Shown: piece by piece, positions 33,500 to 42,980 of the stretch
How the letters are laid out: each line of letters begins with the position of its first letter
How positions within the stretch are numbered: the stretch's first letter is position 1
Assembly: GCA_023252235.1 (NCBI GenBank)
Contig: JAHEXH010000005.1
Span: forward strand, 1-51,638
Source of the DNA: Nitrosotalea sp.
GTDB lineage: Archaea > Thermoproteota > Nitrososphaeria > Nitrososphaerales > Nitrosopumilaceae
Direction of reading: 5' to 3'
DNA length: 51,638 nucleotides
Notes under the pieces: generated by a model
Database searches by the model: none
What the model was told of the DNA's origin: nothing
What the model saw: only the letters and a program-made list of their open reading frames with translations
Program-made: the position numbers and the translations under genes

Positions 33500-33817
33500 T
33501 GTGATTTATTTGATTTACTAGTTTTTCTATCGTGACGCTTAAGAAAATTACACTAAATGATGAGTAATGTAGACACAATTTTTTCACAGAAAATTAAATT
33601 TTTGATCATGATTTACTAAAATATTCATCTGATGATCTTTCGTTGTATTGGTGACAATGTTTCTTTCTCTGTAATTTATACTATCATATTTTTTTGTATG
33701 TTGTAATGTGTGCAATGAAAATGATTTCTTGTTTTGTTTTTGTAAAATACTTCTTACATGTTGTATATGTTAGGATTTATCTGAGAAGAAAAGTTTTCTT
33801 GTATGAAAAAGTTTTTT
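33500..33817. other. 318-bp gene-free AT-rich stretch
   Basis: Between the basic repeat protein and drg I find no convincing coding frame, tRNA or helix. It is T-rich on the plus strand (several TTTTT runs near 33780-33815), which could terminate transcripts. A C-box-like ATGATGA near 33556 lacks properly spaced D boxes. Confidence 0.4.
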
Positions 33818-34918
33818 CTATTTAGCTTTTATGATTGTAAGAACGTCTTCATCTTGTAACACATGATTGATGCTAACTCGTTGTCCTCCGAACTTTACAC
33901 TCTTTCCCCATACTAGACCATATCTGAAATCTTTTTTGAGGTCACGATGAAGCTTGTTACATATATCTAAAACTGTAGAGTTTCTTCTTGCTATCAATGG
34001 CTCTTTATAGTCTGTTTCACCACCTTTTGGTCTCATGTAAATTCTGATAAAGTCTAATTTTTCAAAAATAGCATCTTTTAATGCGTTTACGTTAATGTCC
34101 GAGTCTGCTGATATGGGTATAAATTTTGATTTTGACTTTTGCTGTAATTCCATCACAAAGCCTTGGTTTACGAGATCAATCTTATTCATTATTGAGAGTG
34201 ATTCTACGTAAAATTTGTTCCCTGAAATAAAATCAGTGATTTGATCAGCATCTACATCCTCTCGAACCAGAACTCTACCGTTATTCATGCCATATAGTCT
34301 AAGAATATCTTTCATCAAACTGATAGACATTTTGGTAAGGGGAACTTGTTGACTTACAGATATTCCACCATCTCCTGTTTTTTCTACTACTATATCTGGA
34401 GGTTTTTGATCAAGTCGAATTCCTATGTTTCCAAGTTCTGTTCTTATGACATCTTCATGATATGGCTGAAATACGTCAAGAATTATCAATACAAGATCTG
34501 CGCTTTTTGCAACAGCCAGAACTCTTTTTCCGAGACCTTTTCCAGTTGATGCTCCCTTGATAATTCCAGGTAAGTCAAGTACTTGGATCTTGGCACCACG
34601 ATGTTCCATCATTCCAGGAACTACGGTAGTTGTCGTGAATTGAAAAGCGCCAACTGCAGATTTTGCTCCGGTTAATCTGTTAAGTAATGTTGATTTTCCT
34701 ACACTTGGAAGACCGATGAACACTACTGTTGCATCACCAGTTCTTTTTACATCAAAACCAGCTGAACTTCCAGATGACCTTGATTTTACATCTTCTTGTT
34801 CTCTTTTCAGTTTAGCAAGCTTTGCCTTGAGAAGACCAACATGATGCTCAGTAGCTTTATTGATCTGAGTCCTTGACATTTCATCTTTAATGGACTGGAT
34901 TTTTTCTGGAATTCCCAT
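33818..34918 (-). CDS. DRG-family GTPase (developmentally regulated GTP-binding protein)
   Basis: 366 residues. A universal archaeal/eukaryotic translation-associated GTPase of the OBG-HflX class. An N-terminal helical region (about 1-50) is followed by the G domain with G1 GLPSVGKSTLLN, G3 DLPGI and G4 NKID (in IMNKIDLV), an inserted S5D2L-like segment, and a C-terminal TGS domain (about 290-366) ending SINHVLQDEDVLTIIK. It probably binds ribosomes or helps resolve stalled translation, as known for the family. It has no visible operon partner. Confidence 0.94.
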   Translation of the reverse strand: MGIPEKIQSIKDEMSRTQINKATEHHVGLLKAKLAKLKREQEDVKSRSSGSSAGFDVKRTGDATVVFIGLPSVGKSTLLNRLTGAKSAVGAFQFTTTTVVPGMMEHRGAKIQVLDLPGIIKGASTGKGLGKRVLAVAKSADLVLIILDVFQPYHEDVIRTELGNIGIRLDQKPPDIVVEKTGDGGISVSQQVPLTKMSISLMKDILRLYGMNNGRVLVREDVDADQITDFISGNKFYVESLSIMNKIDLVNQGFVMELQQKSKSKFIPISADSDINVNALKDAIFEKLDFIRIYMRPKGGETDYKEPLIARRNSTVLDICNKLHRDLKKDFRYGLVWGKSVKFGGQRVSINHVLQDEDVLTIIKAK

Positions 34919-34998
34919 CTGCAGATTAGATGGTATCTTGCTGAATAAAATCTTATTACTTTGTATTTACAGGTCGTGCCTGATTTTTTCTTGAAATT

Positions 34999-35487
34999 CT
35001 ATGTTTTGATGTATTGGAGAAACATGTTTCCAAAATAAACCATAGCAAGTGCACTAGCTACTCTTGCAATACTCATGGTTATTACAAATTTCTTAAAATC
35101 ATACTTTTTTACACCTGCTATTATTGTTACAACCTCTGTCAGTATGGGAACAAAGCTTAGGGCAAAAATTATGCTCCAGCCGTACTTGTTTAACCACGCA
35201 AAGCTCTTTTGATGATGATCATCTCTGTGTGTTCTTCGTAAAATATTGTAAATTTTTCCACCATCATATCCTATAAAATAAGTGACAACTCCTCCTATGA
35301 CTGAACCGATTGCCATTACTGTGAATACAGCGATTTCACTTTGACCATCCAAAAGTAATGCAGTGGATGTGACTACGATTGGAAAAGGAATGATTGCGGC
35401 AAATACTGCATTAAGAAAAAGACCCAGTAGTCCATACTTGACAAAGAAAGGATTCTCAAGTATCGGTCTTAGGAAATCAATTAGCAT
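34999..35487 (-). CDS. VTT/DedA-type membrane protein
   Basis: 162 residues, several hydrophobic segments (about 15-45, 50-75, 105-125, 135-158). It matches the SNARE-associated/DedA/VTT family by FPIVVTSTALLLDG, the IGGVVTYFIGYDGG segment and ALSFVPILTEVVTIIAG. Such proteins act as lipid scramblases or polyprenyl-phosphate transporters in other organisms; the substrate is unknown here. It is shorter than bacterial DedA (about 200) but keeps the core. Confidence 0.82.
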   Translation of the reverse strand: MLIDFLRPILENPFFVKYGLLGLFLNAVFAAIIPFPIVVTSTALLLDGQSEIAVFTVMAIGSVIGGVVTYFIGYDGGKIYNILRRTHRDDHHQKSFAWLNKYGWSIIFALSFVPILTEVVTIIAGVKKYDFKKFVITMSIARVASALAMVYFGNMFLQYIKT

Positions 35488-35540
35488 GAATTGGGGGTGA
35501 TCTCTTCCTCGTAATAGAGCTAACTGCGTTTAAAATATGA

Positions 35541-35780
35541 TTAAATTTGATCGCGTTTCTTTTTGTTTTCTTTCTTTGAATATAATGTAGTGTTTTCTTT
35601 CTTAATGTATGTAATTCGGCTTGCAGGTATGACCTCAAAGTTTTCAGATAGTCTTAGAAATTCTAAAAGTGCAATCTCTTTTATTTCACCCAAATCGACA
35701 TATCCTACTGTGTATAGATCTGGATTGTCCATATGCAATGCCTTGCTAAAAATTTCTGCAACTAGACCTTTTCTTGCCAT
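35541..35780 (-). CDS. small conserved hypothetical protein
   Basis: 79 residues from ATG 35780 (MARKGLVAEIFSKAL); ATG 35798 would add six residues. I chose 35780 because a CTAAAAT-type element at 35803-35809 lies about 26 nt upstream. It has one alpha/beta core (YTVGYVDLGEIKEIALLEFLRL) and a highly basic C-terminus (KKENKKKRDQI) that suggests nucleic-acid or ribosome contact. The family is not recognised. Confidence 0.6.
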   Translation of the reverse strand: MARKGLVAEIFSKALHMDNPDLYTVGYVDLGEIKEIALLEFLRLSENFEVIPASRITYIKKENTTLYSKKENKKKRDQI

Positions 35781-35837
35781 GTGAATTTGATAATTCAAAA
35801 CTATTTTAGTTAGCAGTTATTATGTCCACCATTATAC

Positions 35838-36542
35838 GTGATTCTAGTGAAACCCAAGATCTTTGCCGTAGATATTGACGGAACTATAACTGATAACAAG
35901 GGTGGTAGGGTTGACCTTGACGCTCTTGCTGCTCTTAGGTATCTTGTAAAACTTGGACACAAAGTAATCTATGTGACTGGAAGATCCTCGATTGAAGCTT
36001 ATGTTCTGTCAGTCTTTGGAGGAACAACAAGAATTGCAGTGGGTGAGAATGGTGGAATTATAACTTCAGGTCCAAATGAACACAAACTAATTGGAAATAA
36101 ACAGGAATGTATCAAGGCTTTTGAATTTCTAAAAATAAATATTCCAGAGGCCGTAGAAAAACCGGTCTTTCCTCGTATTACCGAAGTCGTACTGGAAAGA
36201 AATTTTGATGTAAATCTGGGTAAGAAACTTTTTGCCGATAATAATTTTGACGTACAACTAACTGACAGCCAATATGCGTATCACATCAACTCAAAAGGTG
36301 TCAATAAAGCAAATGGCTTTCTTGAGGTTATGAACATGTTTTCAGCAAAAAAAGAAGACATAATTGCAATTGGTGACAGTGAAACTGATGTCCCGTTATT
36401 CAAATTAGCAGGAGTAAGTGTAGCTCTTGGAAATGCACCTGATGATGTAAGATCACATGCAACAATCTCTGTTGCAGGACATGCTGGTGATGGTGTTATT
36501 GAGGCACTTGAAACAATTCAATTAAAGCTATTGGCAGAATGA
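35838..36542 (+). CDS. phosphoglycolate phosphatase (archaeal HAD type)
   Basis: 234 residues. HAD superfamily with a C2-type cap, close to the archaeal PGP/TA0175 group. Motif I is AVDIDGTITD, motif II VTGRSS, motif III the lysine of KGVNKANG, and motif IV AIGDSETDVPLF. It hydrolyses phosphoglycolate or a similar small phosphate ester; a sugar phosphatase role is possible. The start is GTG at 35838; GTG 35847 (MKPKIFAVD) is equally plausible. argS follows 4 bp after the stop, so they form an operon. Confidence 0.88.
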   Translation: MILVKPKIFAVDIDGTITDNKGGRVDLDALAALRYLVKLGHKVIYVTGRSSIEAYVLSVFGGTTRIAVGENGGIITSGPNEHKLIGNKQECIKAFEFLKINIPEAVEKPVFPRITEVVLERNFDVNLGKKLFADNNFDVQLTDSQYAYHINSKGVNKANGFLEVMNMFSAKKEDIIAIGDSETDVPLFKLAGVSVALGNAPDDVRSHATISVAGHAGDGVIEALETIQLKLLAE

Positions 36543-36546
36543 TATC

Positions 36547-38424
36547 ATGACTCTGAGACTGATTTTTAATGAAATTCGATTGGGTGTAAAACAAGTATGT
36601 GATAAACTTGGCTATCCTGAAACAGAATTTGATATATCTGAAGCGTCAAGGCCTGAATTTGGAGATGTCCGATGTAACATTGGATTTTTGTTGGCAAAGG
36701 CACTGAAAAAAAGACCGTTTGATATTGCACAAACACTTGCAGAAGAATACACAAACTCCAAAAAATATGTCTCAGAAATCTCAGCACATAATTCTGGTTA
36801 TCTTAATTTTACAGTAAATTACTCCATGTTTGTTCCAGAAGTAATTCATGCTTCGCTATTGCCTGATTATGGTAAAGTAGATCTTGGTAAAAACTCTAGG
36901 ATGGTGGTAGAACACACTAGTGTAAATCCAAACAAGGCACTTCATGTGGGACATGTGAGAAATATCATCATAGGAGACACCATTGCAAGAATTCTTCACA
37001 AAGCATCCTATGATGTAAGCGTTCTAAATTATGTAGACGACTCAGGACTTCAAGTAGCAGACATCATAGTAGGTTTCAAGTATGGCGGGTATTCCGACAA
37101 AGCTCCTGAGGGACAAAAATTTGATCATTATTGCGGAGATGTAGTTTATGTCAACATCACAGAACGATATGAAACTGACAAACATCTTGCAGAATTAAGA
37201 TCGCAAGTTCTAAAAGAACTTGAGGAAGGTACATCTGAAATTGCCAAATTTGGTGATGAAATAACAAGACGCGTTCTCGAAGAGCAGCTTAAAACTTGCT
37301 GGCGCCTTGGTGCTACATATGACTGTCTCAACTTTGAATCCCAGATAGTTCGTTCTAATTTGTGGTCTTTTGCATTTGAAAAAATGAAATCAATGGGAAT
37401 TACAGAATTGGAAAAAGACGGTAAGAATGCAAAATGCTGGGTGATAAAGGCCGAGTCTGAAGAAGATAAGGTTCTTGTAAGAAGTAATGGAACTGCCACC
37501 TACATTGCAAAAGATATCCCATATGCCGCATGGAAGCTTGGAATTTTAGAAGATCCGTTTTACTATAAACATTACACCGTACAAAAAACAGGACGTGTAT
37601 TGTGGCAGACTACACTTGATGAAAAAGAAACAAAACTAAATTTCAGAGGCGACACTGTTATCACTGTTATAGATTCCAGACAGTCAAGGTTACAGAAACT
37701 TATAACAAAAATAATGTCTGATTTTAAATCTAAACAAGACTCTTACATTCATCTAGGATATGAATCGGTGACTCTTAGTCCTGATACTGCAAAGACTCTG
37801 GATCTTGATACTGGTGGAAAGTCCGTACAAATGTCTGGAAGAAAAGGAATCTATGTAAGCGCAGATTATGTTTTGGATGTTCTAAGCTCAAGAACATTTG
37901 AAGAAGCAAAGAAGAGAAACCCCGAACTTGACGAAATGAGTCTGGTAAAGATATCTGAGCAGGTTGCAATCGGAGCACTCCGTTATACCCTGATAAAACA
38001 AGATCTTGACAAGATTATTACTTTTGATCTGACAGAATCTCTTAGCTTAGAAGGCGATACGGGGCCATACATCCAGTATGCTTATGCACGTGCAATAAGG
38101 ATTTTAGAGAAGGCAGGAAAAGATCCCCACTTTGAAACAAACTTTGATCAAATGCAAACTGTATATGAAAAAGACTTGGCAAAAATTATTGGCAAATTTG
38201 ACTTACAAGTGGAAGATGCGGCAAAGAATCTATCTCCAAAAATAATTGCCAAGTATTGTTATCAACTAGCTGTGACTTTCAGTTCATTTTATGAACACGT
38301 CAAGGTATTGACTGCCGAATCTGAATCTCTAATTGATGCAAGACTTTGTCTAGTTTATTCATTCAAAGAAACACTTGGTAAGGCATTACACCTTCTTGGA
38401 ATTGATGCTCCGGATAGGATGTGA
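36547..38424 (+). CDS. argS: arginyl-tRNA synthetase
   Basis: 625 residues. Class I synthetase: an N-terminal Arg-tRNA domain (about 1-100), the HIGH-like signature NPNKALHVGHVRNIIIGD, the catalytic Rossmann domain, a KMSKS-like loop VQMSGRKGIYVS, and a C-terminal DALR anticodon-binding domain (EGDTGPYIQYAYARAIRIL onwards). The length is normal. It follows the PGP gene by 4 bp and is followed by a small membrane protein gene starting 10 bp later. Confidence 0.96.
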   Translation: MTLRLIFNEIRLGVKQVCDKLGYPETEFDISEASRPEFGDVRCNIGFLLAKALKKRPFDIAQTLAEEYTNSKKYVSEISAHNSGYLNFTVNYSMFVPEVIHASLLPDYGKVDLGKNSRMVVEHTSVNPNKALHVGHVRNIIIGDTIARILHKASYDVSVLNYVDDSGLQVADIIVGFKYGGYSDKAPEGQKFDHYCGDVVYVNITERYETDKHLAELRSQVLKELEEGTSEIAKFGDEITRRVLEEQLKTCWRLGATYDCLNFESQIVRSNLWSFAFEKMKSMGITELEKDGKNAKCWVIKAESEEDKVLVRSNGTATYIAKDIPYAAWKLGILEDPFYYKHYTVQKTGRVLWQTTLDEKETKLNFRGDTVITVIDSRQSRLQKLITKIMSDFKSKQDSYIHLGYESVTLSPDTAKTLDLDTGGKSVQMSGRKGIYVSADYVLDVLSSRTFEEAKKRNPELDEMSLVKISEQVAIGALRYTLIKQDLDKIITFDLTESLSLEGDTGPYIQYAYARAIRILEKAGKDPHFETNFDQMQTVYEKDLAKIIGKFDLQVEDAAKNLSPKIIAKYCYQLAVTFSSFYEHVKVLTAESESLIDARLCLVYSFKETLGKALHLLGIDAPDRM

Positions 38425-38434
38425 GATGAAGTAA

Positions 38435-38620
38435 TTGATAACTAAAAAAACAACAATTCCGGTAATATTTGCGGCTGTTGGTCTAGTCTGTACTGTTTGG
38501 GGAATGTTTGGTGAATCTAGAGTTATGTTGTGGACCGGAGTGGGATTGTGGGTAGCATCTGTAGTGTCTGGAAAATTGCTTAAAGGAAAATCTAAGGCTA
38601 AGGAAGAACCACACAACTAA
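38435..38620 (+). CDS. small two-helix membrane protein
   Basis: 61 residues with a TTG start 10 nt after argS. Two hydrophobic helices (about 8-23 and 31-46) are joined by a short loop (GESRVM), with a lysine-rich cytoplasmic tail (LLKGKSKAKEEPHN). No family is recognised. It probably rides on the argS transcript. Size and membrane pattern support a real small gene, but evidence is limited. Confidence 0.55.
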   Translation: MITKKTTIPVIFAAVGLVCTVWGMFGESRVMLWTGVGLWVASVVSGKLLKGKSKAKEEPHN

Positions 38621-38650
38621 ATGTGAATAACCAATTTTCTAGAGTGAAGC

Positions 38651-38657
38651 TATTTAT
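38651..38657 (+). promoter_or_regulatory. TATA box of trmI
   Basis: TATTTAT centred 26 nt upstream of ATG 38680; leaderless spacing. Confidence 0.45.
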
Positions 38658-38679
38658 CCACATTTGATTAGGTTGAGTT

Positions 38680-39558
38680 ATGGAAAAAATAAAACAAAAT
38701 GATAATGTATTGTTTTTTTATAATGATTCAAAAAAGTGGTTAATGAGAGTTGCACCAAAACAAAAATTCCACACACATGTTGGAATAATTGATCATAAAA
38801 AAGTAATTGGAAAACCATATGGTACTGCAATCAAGACTAACAAGGGCAAACTAATCTTTGCTCTCAAACCCACAATCTATGATTATGTAATGAAAAGTCA
38901 GCGTAGCACTCAGATTGTTTATCCAAAGGATCTTGGGTATATTGCAGCAAGAATCGGATTACAGAGTGGACAAAAAATAGTAGAGATTGGAACCGGGAGT
39001 GGCTCCTTTACAACTTTTCTTGCTAGCATTGTAAAACCAAAAGGCCATGTTTACACTTATGATGTTGACGAAAGTTTTATGGCAATTGCAAGGAAAAACA
39101 TCGAAAAAGCTGGAGTCTCAAAGTATGTGACAATGACAAAATTTGACATAAAAACTGCTAAAAAAATACCACAAAAAGATGCAGATGTAGTCATTGTTGA
39201 TCTTGGAGATCCTTGGGTGGTTGTTCCTCAGGCAAGAAAGATGCTCAAAGGTAGTGGGGCATTTGTTGCAATATGTCCAACAATGAATCAGCTAGAGAAA
39301 CTGGCTGCAGCGTTACGACAAAATGATTTCTTTGATATCGAATGTTCAGAGCAAATTGTACGAACTATAGAGGCAAGAGATGGTAAGACAAGACATTCGT
39401 TTAGAGCTATAGGTCATACTACATACGTAGCATTTGCAAGAAAGGTTACAACACCAGCAAACTTGCGCAAAATATTGGTACCTGTTGAACATCTTGATGT
39501 TGAAGCTGAGGAGATCGAGTCTTCTGAAGACGAAAGTTTATCCGCTGTTAAAAAATAA
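38680..39558 (+). CDS. trmI: tRNA (adenine-N1)-methyltransferase TrmI
   Basis: 292 residues. It methylates A58 (and in archaea also A57) of tRNA using SAM. An N-terminal beta domain (to about 75) precedes the Rossmann domain with motif I VEIGTGSGSFTTFLA, YTYDVDESF, VIVDLGDPW and RKMLKGSGAFVAICPT. The C-terminal 30 residues are acidic and probably disordered. It starts a run of same-strand genes (trmI, nnrD, M20 peptidase) with gaps below 10 bp. Confidence 0.92.
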   Translation: MEKIKQNDNVLFFYNDSKKWLMRVAPKQKFHTHVGIIDHKKVIGKPYGTAIKTNKGKLIFALKPTIYDYVMKSQRSTQIVYPKDLGYIAARIGLQSGQKIVEIGTGSGSFTTFLASIVKPKGHVYTYDVDESFMAIARKNIEKAGVSKYVTMTKFDIKTAKKIPQKDADVVIVDLGDPWVVVPQARKMLKGSGAFVAICPTMNQLEKLAAALRQNDFFDIECSEQIVRTIEARDGKTRHSFRAIGHTTYVAFARKVTTPANLRKILVPVEHLDVEAEEIESSEDESLSAVKK

Positions 39559-39566
39559 AACGACTG

Positions 39567-40427
39567 TTGGCAAAAATTCTCCAATCTACAATTGTTAGAA
39601 GTTTCATACCGTCACGCAAGGTCTTGTCTAGGAAAGGAGACAATGGAAAAATCCTAGTTCTTGGTGGGAATTATCTCTATCACGGAGCTCCAATACTGTC
39701 ATCTATAGCTGCATTACGGACAGGAACAGATCTGGTATACACATGTGTTCCAAAAATCAATGTAATGTCGACACGCGCATTCTCTCCAAATCTTATCGTT
39801 ATACCGTTAGTTGATGTAAAACTCACTAGGGGTTCGGTTCAAAAATTACTAGGAATTATACCAAAAGAATTGGATTCTGCCACAATAGGTATGGGTCTTG
39901 GAATTCAAGACCGTGAAGCAATAAAAATTCTGATTAGGTCTCTTTTGGATAGGGCGGTCATGCTCTCTCTTGATGCAAGCTGTCTAGTACCAGAAATTCT
40001 TCCTGAAATAAAAGACAAAAAAGTAGTGGTTACCCCTCATGCAGGTGAGTTTAGGCGGCTATTTGGAGAAATGCCTCCAGATAATGTAAGGCAGAGAACT
40101 ATCATGGTTGAAAAATATGCCAAAGAGAATGGTGTAACAATTTTACTAAAAGGTCCCACTGATATTGTATCTGACGGAAATCAAACATACTTGAATCCAA
40201 AAAATATTGCAGCTATGACTGTTGGAGGGACAGGTGATGTACTATCAGGTGTAGTCGCAGCAATGCTTTCAAAGAATAAAAATCCAATACAAGCAGCCTC
40301 TGCAGCAGTATTTGTTAACGGAAAGGCTGGCTATTTGGCACAAAAAAAACATGGTTTGCATATTGTGGCTACTGATCTGTTGGATTTTATACCATATGCA
40401 ATGAAACCCTTTGATAAAGTGAAATAA
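39567..40427 (+). CDS. nnrD: ADP-dependent NAD(P)H-hydrate dehydratase
   Basis: 286 residues with a TTG start. It repairs hydrated NAD(P)H using ADP. The ribokinase-like fold is shown by GKILVLGGNYLYHGAPILSS, VVTPHAGEFRRLFG, LLKGPTDIVSDG and the nucleotide-binding MTVGGTGDVLSGVVAAML. The NnrE epimerase domain, often fused N-terminally, is absent; this is the stand-alone dehydratase. It sits 8 bp after trmI and 3 bp before the M20 peptidase. Confidence 0.93.
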   Translation: MAKILQSTIVRSFIPSRKVLSRKGDNGKILVLGGNYLYHGAPILSSIAALRTGTDLVYTCVPKINVMSTRAFSPNLIVIPLVDVKLTRGSVQKLLGIIPKELDSATIGMGLGIQDREAIKILIRSLLDRAVMLSLDASCLVPEILPEIKDKKVVVTPHAGEFRRLFGEMPPDNVRQRTIMVEKYAKENGVTILLKGPTDIVSDGNQTYLNPKNIAAMTVGGTGDVLSGVVAAMLSKNKNPIQAASAAVFVNGKAGYLAQKKHGLHIVATDLLDFIPYAMKPFDKVK

Positions 40428-40430
40428 TTT

Positions 40431-41780
40431 ATGCAAGAAAATTATGTTGATGAGAATTTTTCTAGACTCGTTTCAGATTTACAAAAGCTAATTCAGCAAC
40501 CAAGTGTATCTGCAAAAAATCTGGGACTTGAAGAATGCTCTGGACTTATTGTTCAAATGATGAGAAAGTCCGGTATACAGGCAGAAATTCTTCGTATCAA
40601 AAAAGGAGTTCCTCCAGCAATCTATGGTGAAATTAAATCAAAACAGAATCCTGGCAAGACACTGCTTTTCTATAATCATTATGATGTACAACCAGAAGAA
40701 CCACTTGAATTATGGGATGATAAACCGTTCAGTGGAAAAATTAAAGGAAACAAGATTTTTGGGAGAGGCTCTGCTGATGACAAGGGTGAACTGATTACAA
40801 GAATAAAGGCAGTAGAGGCATTTCTGAAAACAACAGGAGATGTTCCTTGTAACATTAAATTTTTCATAGAGGGAGAAGAAGAGATTGGAAGCGTACACAT
40901 TGAAAACTATCTAAAAAAATACCAAAAGAAATTATCATGTGATGCAGTTATTTGGGAATTTGGCTATGTGGATGAAAAGAATAGACCGATAATCGGTCTT
41001 GGGATGAAAGGTCTACTTTATGTTGAATTATCTAAAATAGAATCAATACGTGATGCTCATTCTAGCTTGGCAGTACTGATAGAGAATCCTGCATGGAGGC
41101 TTGTTGAAGCATTAAAGACACTTCGTGATGTTGATGGCCGAATATTGATAAAAGATTGGTACAAAGAAGTGGATGCATTTACCAAAGAAGATCTTAAGAT
41201 GATAGCATCTGAACCATTTGATGAAAACTCATTCAAAAAAGAATATGGCATTAGAAAATTTGTCGGAAATAAAAAAGGTATAGCAATAAAAAAAGCACTT
41301 GTTGGAGAACCCACTTGTAACATAGCTGGATTTACATCTGGCTATGAAGGACCAGGTGCAAAAACTGTCTTGCCTTCCAAGGCATTAGTGAAAATTGATT
41401 TCAGATTAATTCCAAAAATGGATCCGCAAAAACAACTGCTTAGACTAAAGAAACATCTTGAAGAAAATGGTTTTGATGATATTGAAGTAACAATGATTCA
41501 CGGAGAGGCAGCAGCTAGAACCCGGCTATCTGATCCTTTTGTCAAAACAGTAAAGAAAGCAGCAGATGACTCGTTTGGAACTTCCATAATAAGCGTCTCA
41601 TCTGCAGGAACTGGTCCGATGTTCTCATTTGTTAAATTCTTGAATTCTCCTTGCATTGCAATAGGGAGTACATTTGTTTTTTCAAGAATCCATTCGCCAA
41701 ATGAATTTGCAAGAATTGACTTGTTGAGAAAAACAACAAAGTGCATGTGTAAAATAATACGAAATTTTGCATCTCAATAG
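40431..41780 (+). CDS. M20-family metallopeptidase (dipeptidase-like)
   Basis: 449 residues, close in size to CNDP-type dipeptidases. Zinc ligands are visible in FYNHYDVQPE (His with catalytic Asp), GRGSADDKGE (bridging Asp), FIEGEEEIGS (catalytic and ligand Glu), and RIHSPNE (His). The lid/dimerisation domain has VELSKIESIRDAHSSLAV. It probably cleaves dipeptides or acyl-amino acids in the cytoplasm. It is the last gene of the trmI-nnrD run. Confidence 0.92.
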   Translation: MQENYVDENFSRLVSDLQKLIQQPSVSAKNLGLEECSGLIVQMMRKSGIQAEILRIKKGVPPAIYGEIKSKQNPGKTLLFYNHYDVQPEEPLELWDDKPFSGKIKGNKIFGRGSADDKGELITRIKAVEAFLKTTGDVPCNIKFFIEGEEEIGSVHIENYLKKYQKKLSCDAVIWEFGYVDEKNRPIIGLGMKGLLYVELSKIESIRDAHSSLAVLIENPAWRLVEALKTLRDVDGRILIKDWYKEVDAFTKEDLKMIASEPFDENSFKKEYGIRKFVGNKKGIAIKKALVGEPTCNIAGFTSGYEGPGAKTVLPSKALVKIDFRLIPKMDPQKQLLRLKKHLEENGFDDIEVTMIHGEAAARTRLSDPFVKTVKKAADDSFGTSIISVSSAGTGPMFSFVKFLNSPCIAIGSTFVFSRIHSPNEFARIDLLRKTTKCMCKIIRNFASQ

Positions 41781-41880
41781 GTTTTCATAAAATGCTATTT
41801 TGAAAAGGTTGGAAAATCTGGAAATTTGCTGATCTCTTGCCTCTGGATAATTGATCTATGAATGATCACACAGAAAGGCC

Positions 41881-41886
41881 TTTATT
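41881..41886 (+). promoter_or_regulatory. TATA-like box of the proteasome beta gene
   Basis: TTTATT centred 26 nt upstream of ATG 41909; leaderless spacing. Confidence 0.4.
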
Positions 41887-41908
41887 GTGCTCATTTTGAT
41901 GTTCAAAC

Positions 41909-42502
41909 ATGGCTTACATGTACATGCCAGGAGCTACTGCAGTTGGTATTACATACGACGGCGGAGTAGTTATGGCAAGTGAGCGAAGAATTTCTTATGG
42001 TAATTTCGTGGTAAGTAAGACTACCAAGAAAACATTCAAGATTACTGAATTTGTGGGTGCATGCTGTGCTGGAATGGTTGCAGATATGCAGGTTCTTGCA
42101 ATGCAGATGCGCGCCTTGACTAAGATTAGAAAGATGGAACTCAAACGCGAGATTCCTCCAAACTCAATAGCCAAGATGATGTCAAGTTTCATGTATGAAC
42201 GCAGATACTATCCTCTCATGACCCAAGTAATTGTAGGCGGAGTAGATGGAGAACCATTGATTTACACATTAGATCCACTAGGTTCAGTTTTACCTGATGA
42301 TTATGCCGCAGTAGGAACAGGTGCAGAGATGGCACTTGGAGTTTTAGACCAGGAATTCAAACCAAAAATGAATGAAAAGGATGCAGTAAAACTGGCAATC
42401 AAATCCATAAAGGCTGCAATAATGCGAGATAATGCAAGCGGAGATGGAATTGACGTACTAGTAGTTGATAAAAACGGAACAAGAGAATTTACTGAAATCT
42501 AG
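41909..42502 (+). CDS. psmB: proteasome beta-type subunit lacking the catalytic threonine
   Basis: 197 residues. A 20S proteasome beta fold: GITYDGGVVMASERR, the Lys33-like SKTTKKTFKI, ACCAGMVADMQ, and AVGTGAEMALGVLD. Canonical archaeal beta subunits are cleaved at Gly/Thr1 in the pattern G-TTTVGI. Here the segment is PGATAVGIT, so position 1 (residue 9) is Ala, and the eight-residue N-terminus is too short for a normal propeptide. The subunit should be unprocessed and inactive, assembling with an active beta elsewhere, as in crenarchaea and thaumarchaea that carry two or more beta genes. It is convergent with the PUA gene. Confidence 0.9.
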   Translation: MAYMYMPGATAVGITYDGGVVMASERRISYGNFVVSKTTKKTFKITEFVGACCAGMVADMQVLAMQMRALTKIRKMELKREIPPNSIAKMMSSFMYERRYYPLMTQVIVGGVDGEPLIYTLDPLGSVLPDDYAAVGTGAEMALGVLDQEFKPKMNEKDAVKLAIKSIKAAIMRDNASGDGIDVLVVDKNGTREFTEI

Positions 42503-42503
42503 T

Positions 42504-42980
42504 TTACTTTTTTATCAGTTTAGCAGCTTCCCAATATTTGTCAGAAATATAATGTAAATTCTTTACAACTTCACCTTTTGTTATGGTCGACATCTCCTCG
42601 CTTGATACTAGTGCTTTTCCAATCGCAAGAAACTTGTTGTGTGCTTCTTCAACTACACAAATTATGTCATCTTTTTGAAACTCTGTAAATTTTTTAATTC
42701 CAGGACGCATTACATTAGCTCCATTACAAACAAACTTTATTGCTCCTGCGTCTACCACTGCTTTTGGAAATTTCTCCAGTAATCCTGTCTCTGAAAGAAA
42801 TGGGAGATAAATTTCTCCTATTCGTATAGCTGTTATGCTGTCCCCAGTTATCAGGCTGGTACTGTCATCAAGTTCATGTAAAACCAATGTTTTTGCCTTT
42901 GGCAACTCAATGTGCCACTGTTTAGTTATTTTATCAATGACTTCAGTAATCTCACTTTTGGATATGTTATGCGATTTCAA
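42504..42980 (-). CDS. PUA-domain RNA-binding protein (MCT-1/Tma20-like)
   Basis: 158 residues. An N-terminal alpha/beta domain (about 1-75) and a C-terminal PUA domain (about 78-150) with VVDAGAIKFVCNGANVMRPGI and AIGKAL. The arrangement matches archaeal COG2016 proteins related to eukaryotic MCT-1/Tma20, which bind the 40S subunit with DENR; a translation or tRNA-binding role is likely. It overlaps the end of the homoserine dehydrogenase gene by 14 bp, so the two are probably cotranscribed although functionally unrelated. Confidence 0.88.
   Translation of the reverse strand: MKSHNISKSEITEVIDKITKQWHIELPKAKTLVLHELDDSTSLITGDSITAIRIGEIYLPFLSETGLLEKFPKAVVDAGAIKFVCNGANVMRPGIKKFTEFQKDDIICVVEEAHNKFLAIGKALVSSEEMSTITKGEVVKNLHYISDKYWEAAKLIKK

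Noticed and set aside
33550-33640. C/D box sRNA suggested by ATGATGA and CTGATGA
   Set aside because: Spacing between C-like and D-like boxes is about 70 nt with no second box pair and no terminal stem.
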